A stretch of 10,175 nucleotides of DNA from Actinomycetota bacterium (GTDB taxonomy: Bacteria; Actinomycetota; UBA4738; HRBIN12). A program made the translations under genes and the position numbers. Every line of letters begins with the position of its first letter. The first letter of the stretch is position 1. The notes beneath the pieces are model-generated. The model had not been told where the DNA came from and did not search any database. It worked only from the letters and a program-made list of their open reading frames with translations. This document shows, piece after piece, positions 4,993 through 10,175 of the stretch. The DNA is taken from NCBI GenBank assembly GCA_005885325.1, contig VAYX01000026.1, positions 1 to 10,175 of the forward strand, written 5' to 3'.

Positions 4993-7092
4993 GTGACCGA
5001 GGGGAAGGCATCGAGCTCGATGGAGCACGCCGGGCATCCCGGAGGGCATGACCCGGACGCTCACACCGACCATCACGCGGGCCATGACCCCGGCGGTCAC
5101 GGCGGCCACGGCCACCACGGTGGCATGTCGATGGCCGACATGGTCGGGGACATGCGCCGCCGGTTCCTGGTCGCGCTGATCTTCTCCATCCCCATCTTCG
5201 TGTACTCGCCCATCGCGGCACAGCTGTTCGGGCTGCGACCGGCCGCACCGTTCGGCATCCGGACCGACGTGCTGTCGCTCCTCCTCTCGTTGCCGGTCGT
5301 CTTCTATTCCTCGGCGGTGTTCTTCCGGGGTGCGGTGGCGGCGCTTCGCAATCGGACCCTGGACATGATGGTCCTCGTCGCCACGTCGATCGGCGTCGGC
5401 TGGACCTACTCGGTCCTGACCGTCTTGGGTCTTCCCGGCGAGCACTTCTTCGAGGCGATCGCGTTGCTGGCCGCGTTCGTCCTGTTCGGGCACTGGATGG
5501 AGATGAGCGCCCGGGCCGGGGCGAGCGACGCCGTTCGGGCCCTGCTCGACCTGGCGCCCCCGATGGCTGTGGTGATCCGCGACGGGGTTCCGCTCGAGGT
5601 CCCGACGTCTGAGGTGCACGTCGGCGAGCTCCTCCTCGTCCGTCCGGGATCGCGGGTTCCCGTGGACGCCGTCGTGGAGGAGGGCGAGTCCTCGGTCGAC
5701 GAGTCGTTGATCACGGGGGAGAGCCTGCCCGTCACGAAGCGACCGGGCGATGAGCTGATCGGTGGCACGATCAACAAGGAGGGTGCGCTCCGGGCCAGAG
5801 CCACCAAGGTCGGGGCCGACACCGCCCTGGCTCAGATCGTCGAACTGGTCCGGGCGGCCCAGGAGTCGAAGGCGCCCGGCCAGCGGCTGGCCGACCGAGC
5901 CGCGTTCTGGTTGGTCGTCGTGGCGCTCGGCGGAGGCCTGGTGACGTTCTCGGCATGGTTCCTGCTCGCCGGAGCGTCGTTCTCCACGTCGCTCCAGTTC
6001 GCCATCACCGTGGTGGTGATCGCGTGCCCCGACGCGCTCGGCCTGGCCACGCCGACGGCCATCATGGTCGGCACGAACATGGGTGCGCGGCGGGGGATCC
6101 TGTTCAAGGACGCAGGAGCCTTGGAGCAGGCGTCGGCCCTCACGACGATCGTGTTCGACAAGACCGGGACGCTCACCCTGGGTCAGCCACGGGTCGTGGA
6201 GATCCGAGGCGACGGGCCTGCGGAGGACGAGCTGCTGCGACTGGCCGCCGCCGTCGAGCGGGAAAGCGAACATCCGCTGGCCCGGGCCATCGCCGAGGCG
6301 GCCGACGAACGAGGGCTGACGGCGCCACGGGCGACGTCGTTCCGGGCCGTGGCCGGAGCCGGTGCAGTGGCCGAGGTGGACGGGCGCACCGTCGTGGTGG
6401 GGAGCCGACGGCTGCTCGAACAGGTGGGGATGTCCCTGGACGGGCTGGGCGAGGTGGCAACGGCGCTCCAGGGGTCCGGTCGCACGGTGGCCTTCGTCGG
6501 CGTCGATGGCCATGCCGCGGGCGTGGTGGCTCTTGCCGACCCCGTCCGCCCCACCGCCCGCGAGGCGGTTGGGCGCCTTCATTCGGAGGGCGTCGAGGTC
6601 GTGATGCTGACCGGCGACAACCGGGCCACGGCCGAGAGGGTGGCGGCGGAACTCGGGATCGACCGGGTCCTGGCCGAGGTCCGCCCGGACGACAAGGAGC
6701 GACAGGTCGCTTCTCTCCAGCGGGACGGAAGGAAGGTCGGCATGGTCGGTGACGGGGTGAACGACGCCCCCGCATTGGCCCGGGCGGACGTGGGGATCGC
6801 CATCGGAACCGGCGCCGACGTCGCGATGGAGACGGCGGACGTCGTGCTGATGCGGGCCGACCCCGTCGACGTCCCCAGGGCCATGGCACTGTCCAGGGCC
6901 ACCGTCCGCAAGATGCGGCAGAACCTGGGATGGGCCGTCGGCTACAACACGCTGGCGCTCCCCATCGCCGGCGGAGCGTTCGCCTGGGCCGGGCTCACCC
7001 TGCGTCCCGAGATCGCTGCCCTGTCGATGTCTGGGTCGAGCGTGCTGGTGGCGGTCAACGCCCTGCTCTTGAAGCGAGCGAAGGTACCCTAG
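4993..7092 (+). CDS. P1B-type metal-exporting ATPase, His-rich N-terminus, CPD motif (CopB-like)
   Basis: A 699-residue P-type ATPase that probably exports copper across the plasma membrane. Instead of a CxxC metal-binding domain, residues 12-42 hold 11 histidines. Eight hydrophobic segments follow the P1B plan: four at about 58-78, 93-113, 124-146 and 152-170; two at about 305-327 and 334-358; two at about 640-660 and 673-694. The catalytic machinery is complete: TGE 241-243, phosphorylation site D389 in DKTGTLT, HP 427-428, and GDGVND 586-591. The transmembrane metal motif reads CPD (345-347), not CPC or CPH. The last two helices carry GYN (N652) and MSGSS...VAVNA (679-690), closest to CopB (P1B-3). 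The His-rich start and csoR linkage fit copper; silver or Cu(II) remain possible. The GTG at 4993, two bases after the csoR stop, is preferred. The ATG at 5020 is an alternative that keeps all the histidines but has a poorly spaced ribosome site. Confidence 0.93.
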   Translation: MTEGKASSSMEHAGHPGGHDPDAHTDHHAGHDPGGHGGHGHHGGMSMADMVGDMRRRFLVALIFSIPIFVYSPIAAQLFGLRPAAPFGIRTDVLSLLLSLPVVFYSSAVFFRGAVAALRNRTLDMMVLVATSIGVGWTYSVLTVLGLPGEHFFEAIALLAAFVLFGHWMEMSARAGASDAVRALLDLAPPMAVVIRDGVPLEVPTSEVHVGELLLVRPGSRVPVDAVVEEGESSVDESLITGESLPVTKRPGDELIGGTINKEGALRARATKVGADTALAQIVELVRAAQESKAPGQRLADRAAFWLVVVALGGGLVTFSAWFLLAGASFSTSLQFAITVVVIACPDALGLATPTAIMVGTNMGARRGILFKDAGALEQASALTTIVFDKTGTLTLGQPRVVEIRGDGPAEDELLRLAAAVERESEHPLARAIAEAADERGLTAPRATSFRAVAGAGAVAEVDGRTVVVGSRRLLEQVGMSLDGLGEVATALQGSGRTVAFVGVDGHAAGVVALADPVRPTAREAVGRLHSEGVEVVMLTGDNRATAERVAAELGIDRVLAEVRPDDKERQVASLQRDGRKVGMVGDGVNDAPALARADVGIAIGTGADVAMETADVVLMRADPVDVPRAMALSRATVRKMRQNLGWAVGYNTLALPIAGGAFAWAGLTLRPEIAALSMSGSSVLVAVNALLLKRAKVP

Positions 7093-7107
7093 ATAGGAGA
7101 CATGGAG

Positions 7108-7920
7108 ATGGAACAGATGGCAGAACAGATCGTGGAGCGGCAGCCGGTCGTCTTGGACGTGACCGACGCCGACTTCATGGAAAAGGTGATCGAGGAATCG
7201 AAGCGCCGCCCGGTCGTGGTCGACCTGTGGGCGTCGTGGTGCGGGCCCTGCCGGACCCTGAGCCCAATCCTGGAACGCGCGGCAGAACAGCGAGGCGGGC
7301 AGGTCCTGCTGGCCAAGATCGACGTGGACGCGAACCCGTACACCGCCGGGCAGTTCGGGGTGCAGAGCATCCCGACCGTGATCGCGTTCCGCGACGGAAG
7401 GCCGGTCGACGGGTTCATCGGCGCCGTCCCCGAGCCCATGGTGAACGAGTTCGTGGATCGGTTGCTTCCGTCGGAGGCCGATCTCGCCGCGCAGGAGGCG
7501 CTCGAGGAGGAGCGATCGGGTGACGTGGCCGACGCCGAGCGACGGTACCGGGAGGTCCTGGCGTCCGATCCGGGCAACCGCGGGGCCCGGCTGGGGCTTG
7601 GCCGGATCCTCGCCGAGCGAGGGGACGCCGAGGCGGCGACGGAGTCGCTGACGCCACTCCTTCCCGATCCCGAGGCCGAGCGTTTGCTCGCCGAGCTGCG
7701 CGTTGCCGAGTGGGCGACGGTGGAAGGCCCCGGCACGCTGGCCTCGGCGAAGCGCCTCGCGGCGCAGGGCAAGTGGCGGGAAGCGCTCGACGGGATGCTG
7801 GCGGCGGTGGTCGACGATCCCGAGGCGCGCCAGGCGATGCTCGACGTCTTCGCGGTGCTCGGCGAGGACGACCCGCTCGTGGTGGACTACCGCCGGAAGC
7901 TGGCGAACGCCCTCTTCTAG
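7108..7920 (+). CDS. Thioredoxin-TPR protein, CnoX/YbbN family
   Basis: A 270-residue cytoplasmic protein with an N-terminal thioredoxin fold (about 13-115) and a C-terminal TPR-like helical region (about 118-265). The active site is WCGPC (44-48) and the cis-proline is in SIPT (P89), so it should be redox active; the Escherichia coli homologue has SXXC at this site. The family (CnoX, chaperedoxin) protects proteins from oxidative aggregation and passes them to chaperones. Copper damages thiols, so a role in repair under copper stress fits the context but is inferred. It starts 15 bases after the ATPase stop. Of three clustered ATGs (7102, 7108, 7114), 7108 is chosen because AGGAGA at 7095-7100 is seven bases from it and only one base from 7102. 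There is no signal peptide, so a periplasmic role is unlikely. Confidence 0.9.
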   Translation: MEQMAEQIVERQPVVLDVTDADFMEKVIEESKRRPVVVDLWASWCGPCRTLSPILERAAEQRGGQVLLAKIDVDANPYTAGQFGVQSIPTVIAFRDGRPVDGFIGAVPEPMVNEFVDRLLPSEADLAAQEALEEERSGDVADAERRYREVLASDPGNRGARLGLGRILAERGDAEAATESLTPLLPDPEAERLLAELRVAEWATVEGPGTLASAKRLAAQGKWREALDGMLAAVVDDPEARQAMLDVFAVLGEDDPLVVDYRRKLANALF

Positions 7921-7929
7921 GAGTTGCGC

Positions 7930-8670
7930 ATGGCCGACGTCCACGACCGCATCCGCGAGTGGTGGGACCGGGACGCCGGCACGTACGACCGTTCGGCCTC
8001 ACACGCCATGACCGACCCGGTGGAGGCGGCAGCGTGGCGGGCCGCGCTCCAGCGGCTCCTGCCGGTGCCGCCGGCCCGGGTCCTCGACGTGGGGGCGGGC
8101 ACCGGTGCCTTGAGCCTCCTCGCCGCGGAGCTGGGGCATCGGGTCACGGCGGTCGATCTCTCGCCGGGCATGCTGGACCGTGCCCGAGCGAAAGCGGAAG
8201 CCCAGGGGCTCGACATCGAGTTCGTCGTGGGGCCGGCCGAGGCGCCGCCCGCCGGTCCCTTCGACGCGGTGATCGAGCGGCACGTGCTGTGGACGGCCCC
8301 GGATCCGGTACGGTCGCTTCGGGCCTGGCACGAGGTGGCGCCGGCGGGCCAGGTCGTCCTGTTCGAAGGGGCATGGGGCGCCTCGGGCTTGGTCGGCCGA
8401 GGCAGGGAAGCGGCCATCGAACTCGTCCGCCGCCTGTACGGGATGCCGCCGGACCACCACGCGCCGTACGACCCCCAGATCCTGTCCTCGCTGCCGCTCG
8501 CCCAGTTGGACTCGCCGAGACCGGTCATCGAGGCCGCGGTCGAGGCGGGGTGGCGTGCCGTCCGCCTGTACCGGCTGCGCGACGTGGAGTGGGCACATCG
8601 GGCCGGCTCACCGCCGGTCCTGGGATGGCTGGAGCGCGTGCCCCGTTACGCGATCGTCGCCGACGCCTGA
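7930..8670 (+). CDS. Class I SAM-dependent methyltransferase, substrate unknown
   Basis: A 246-residue Rossmann-type methyltransferase (Methyltransf_11/25 type). Motif I is VLDVGAGTG (51-59). The acidic residue that binds the SAM ribose is D76 in VTAVDLSPGML. A motif IV-like segment is FDAVIERHVLWT (111-122), followed by PDPVRSLRAWHEVAPAGQVV. These place SAM binding firmly, but the substrate cannot be read from the sequence. The N-terminus (DRIREWWDRDAGTYD) resembles UbiE-like small-molecule methyltransferases. The ATG at 7930 is preferred over the TTG at 7924 because AGGAG (7919-7923), which overlaps the thioredoxin stop codon, is six bases from it. It is the last gene of the copper operon, and its 3' end overlaps lipB tail to tail by 25 bp. 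A role in copper handling is suggested only by position. Confidence 0.9.
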   Translation: MADVHDRIREWWDRDAGTYDRSASHAMTDPVEAAAWRAALQRLLPVPPARVLDVGAGTGALSLLAAELGHRVTAVDLSPGMLDRARAKAEAQGLDIEFVVGPAEAPPAGPFDAVIERHVLWTAPDPVRSLRAWHEVAPAGQVVLFEGAWGASGLVGRGREAAIELVRRLYGMPPDHHAPYDPQILSSLPLAQLDSPRPVIEAAVEAGWRAVRLYRLRDVEWAHRAGSPPVLGWLERVPRYAIVADA

Positions 8671-9359
8671 ACCGTCGGCAACGCGAACGAATCGGTCTCG
8701 TCCGCGCACGACTCGAGCTCGAGGCCGAAGACCCGTTCGAAGTGGCGAAGGACCGGGAGCGTCATGTCGGCGACGCTGATGTCCCGCCCGGCGAGCTGCG
8801 ACAGCGAGGCGACCCCTTCGTCCGCCAGTCCGCACGGCACGATGGCGTCGTACCACGACAGGTCGGTGGTGCAGTTCAGCGCGAACCCGTGAAGGGTGAT
8901 GCGGGCTCGCATCAGGCGAACGCCGATGGCGCACACCTTTCGTTCGCCGGACCAGACGCCCGTCTGGACTTGGTTCCGGTGCAGTTCCACACCGACGTCG
9001 GCGGCGGCCCGGATCACGACCTCCTCGAGGCTGCGGACGTACCCGATCGCGTCGGGCTTCGTGCCGATGTCCACGATCGGATAGCCCACCAGCTGTCCGG
9101 GGCCGTGGAAGGTGAGGCTCCCGCCCCGGTCGATGAAGTGCAGCTCGGCCCCGGCGGCACGGATCCGCTCCTCGTTCCACACGATGTGCTCGGGCTTCCA
9201 TCGTCGCCCCGCCGTGTAGACGGGCGGGTGTTCAAGGAGGACCAATGTGTCGGGGATCTCCCCGGTGAGGCGCCGACGAGCCAGGTCGTGCATGGCCTCG
9301 TTCGCGTCGGCGTACGGGACCGGCTCCGGAGGCCGGACGAGCCATCCGGGTCGCGGCAT
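8646..9359 (-). CDS. lipB: Octanoyl-[ACP]:protein N-octanoyltransferase LipB
   Basis: A 237-residue cytoplasmic enzyme that moves octanoate from acyl carrier protein to a lysine of lipoyl domains, the step before LipA. Family signatures are RGGSLTFHGPGQLVGYP (78-94), the catalytic lysine K141 in ERKVCAIGV, and the catalytic cysteine C176 in IVPCGL. These positions almost equal those of the Mycobacterium tuberculosis enzyme (Cys176, Lys142). Length is normal. The start ATG (9359-9357) shares its A with the E2 TGA stop, so translation is coupled to E2, with a weak GAGGA inside the E2 end. A longer in-frame reading to 9461 runs into E2 and is rejected. The 3' end overlaps the plus-strand methyltransferase gene. 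With lipA at the other end of the window, this completes the lipoate assembly pathway. Confidence 0.96.
   Translation of the reverse strand: MPRPGWLVRPPEPVPYADANEAMHDLARRRLTGEIPDTLVLLEHPPVYTAGRRWKPEHIVWNEERIRAAGAELHFIDRGGSLTFHGPGQLVGYPIVDIGTKPDAIGYVRSLEEVVIRAAADVGVELHRNQVQTGVWSGERKVCAIGVRLMRARITLHGFALNCTTDLSWYDAIVPCGLADEGVASLSQLAGRDISVADMTLPVLRHFERVFGLELESCADETDSFALPTVQASATIA
8659..8679. terminator. Stem-loop at the convergent methyltransferase/lipB ends (possible bidirectional terminator)
   Basis: GCCGACG (8659-8665) and CGTCGGC (8673-8679) form a perfect 7-bp GC-rich stem with a 7-base loop that contains the methyltransferase TGA. It lies inside the last codons of lipB and just upstream of the lipB TAA on the minus strand. 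No T-run follows in either direction, so it is not a classic intrinsic terminator. High-GC bacteria often use U-poor hairpins, and both operons need an end here. Confidence 0.45.
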
Positions 9360-10175
9360 CACAGGCCCAGGTCCTCGGTCCAGTCCCAGGTCTCCATGTT
9401 CTCCTTGATCCGGGCCAGGAACTGGGAGGCCTCCGCGCCGTCGATCACCCGGTGGTCCCACGACATCGAGACGTACACCATGTGCCGGACGGCGATCGCG
9501 TCATCGATGACCACCGGGCGCTTCACGACGGCGTCGAACGCGAGGATGCCCGTCTGCGGTTGATTGATGATCGGGACCGACAGGATGGACCCGAACGGGC
9601 CGGGATTGGTGATGGTGAACGTCCCCCCGTGGACCTCGTCGGGCTTCAGCTGATGGGCCCGGGCTCGCGTCGCCAGGTCGTTGATCGCCCGGGCCAGCCC
9701 GATGAGGTTCATCCCGTCGGCCCCTTTCACCACCGGAACGATCAGGCCTTGGTCGTACGAGACGGCGATCCCCAGGTTGACATAGTGCTTGACGACGATC
9801 TCCTCGCCTCGCAGCTCACTGTTCACCAGTGGGTGGGCGAGCAGTGCATCGACCACCGCCCGGGCCAGGAACGGCATGTAGGTCAGGTTGAAACCCTCCC
9901 GCGCCGTGAACGCCCCCTTGGCCGAGGTACGGATGCGCGCGATCTTCTCCATGTCGACCTCGACCATGTTCCAGGCCCTGGCCGAAACCTGGAGGCTCCG
10001 GGCCATGTGCTCGGCGATGGCCTTTCGAACGACGGTCATGGGCACGACTTCCTCGCCGCCACCCGCCACGGCAGGAGCGGGTGCCAGCTGTGGCGTGGGG
10101 ATCGCCGCCGGCGCCGGCGCGGCCGGTTCGGCGGCGGGCCGCTCTTCGGGCGCCGCGGTCTCGCGCGACACCGCG
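9359..10175 (-). CDS. Dihydrolipoamide acyltransferase E2, C-terminal catalytic part (cut by right edge)
   Basis: The core acyltransferase of a 2-oxoacid dehydrogenase complex. It moves the acyl group from lipoyl to CoA. The visible 271 or so residues begin with an Ala/Pro-rich flexible linker (about 10055-10175), followed by the complete catalytic domain from VVPMTVVRKAIAEHMARS to the end. The active site DHRVIDG (9438-9458) holds the catalytic His and Asp, and FTITNPGPFGS is the usual core motif. The lipoyl domain, and any E3-binding domain, would lie N-terminal to the linker, outside the window. The frame stays open to the edge, so the GTG near 10171 should not be taken as the start. The motifs do not separate branched-chain, pyruvate and 2-oxoglutarate E2; the E1 genes at 2547-4545 favour the branched-chain type. 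The E2 stop overlaps the lipB start. Confidence 0.95.
   Translation of the reverse strand, partial: AVSRETAAPEERPAAEPAAPAPAAIPTPQLAPAPAVAGGGEEVVPMTVVRKAIAEHMARSLQVSARAWNMVEVDMEKIARIRTSAKGAFTAREGFNLTYMPFLARAVVDALLAHPLVNSELRGEEIVVKHYVNLGIAVSYDQGLIVPVVKGADGMNLIGLARAINDLATRARAHQLKPDEVHGGTFTITNPGPFGSILSVPIINQPQTGILAFDAVVKRPVVIDDAIAVRHMVYVSMSWDHRVIDGAEASQFLARIKENMETWDWTEDLGL

Noticed and set aside
4723..7944. A 1073-codon open frame on the minus strand opposite csoR, the ATPase and the thioredoxin gene
   Set aside because: It lacks recognisable domains, is rich in Arg, His, Gly and Pro as expected from antisense high-GC DNA, and lies opposite three genes with intact catalytic motifs.
4546..8670. 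Copper cassette as a mobile element or genomic island
   Set aside because: No transposase, integrase, tRNA, direct repeat or terminal inverted repeat was seen at its borders, and base composition appears like that of its neighbours by eye.
8646..9461. Longer LipB starting at 9461
   Set aside because: The extra 34 residues overlap the E2 active-site region, are Gly/Pro/Arg-rich, and do not match LipB; the ATG at 9359 overlaps the E2 stop in a typical coupled arrangement.
7710..9563. A 617-codon open frame on the plus strand across the thioredoxin, methyltransferase, lipB and E2 ends
   Set aside because: It crosses four well-supported genes in the wrong frame or strand and has no domain signature.

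Overview
This is a dense, high-GC window. It has ten genes and only two non-coding gaps above 50 bp: about 165 bp around 4546-4714 and 55 bp at 2492-2546. High GC, frequent GTG starts, AGGAGG-type ribosome sites, TANNNT -10 boxes and a CsoR-type copper repressor all suggest an actinomycete-like bacterium (Actinomycetota or a similar high-GC lineage, perhaps uncultured). No rRNA or other phylogenetic marker is present, so this placement is an inference.

Layout. Two minus-strand blocks flank one plus-strand block. The right minus-strand block (8646 to the right edge) holds the E2 acyltransferase of a 2-oxoacid dehydrogenase complex, cut by the edge, followed by lipB, whose ATG overlaps the E2 stop by one base. 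The left minus-strand block (4545 down to the left edge) holds E1 alpha, E1 beta, a two-PAS membrane histidine kinase and lipA, which is cut by the left edge. E1 resembles the branched-chain (2-oxoisovalerate) type more than pyruvate dehydrogenase. The plus-strand block between them (4715-8670) is a tight four-gene copper cassette: csoR, a His-rich P1B-type metal ATPase, a thioredoxin-TPR (CnoX/YbbN-like) protein and a class I SAM methyltransferase.

How they work together. LipB attaches an octanoyl group to the lipoyl domain of E2 (and related proteins), and LipA inserts two sulfurs to give lipoyl. The minus-strand genes therefore encode a lipoate-dependent oxidative decarboxylase together with the enzymes that mature its cofactor. 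E3 (dihydrolipoamide dehydrogenase) is not in the window. In the copper cassette, CsoR should repress from a TACCC-N5-GGGTA operator that overlaps the putative csoR -10 box. Copper should relieve this and induce export (ATPase) and protein repair (thioredoxin-TPR). The methyltransferase substrate is unknown.

Most noteworthy points: the ATPase has CPD where known metal-transport ATPase subgroups have CPC, CPH or SPC; the copper cassette splits what looks like one lipoate/dehydrogenase operon; an orphan PAS histidine kinase lies between E1 beta and lipA; lipA appears to have its own leaderless promoter; and a perfect 7-bp stem-loop sits at the overlapping convergent ends of the methyltransferase gene and lipB.
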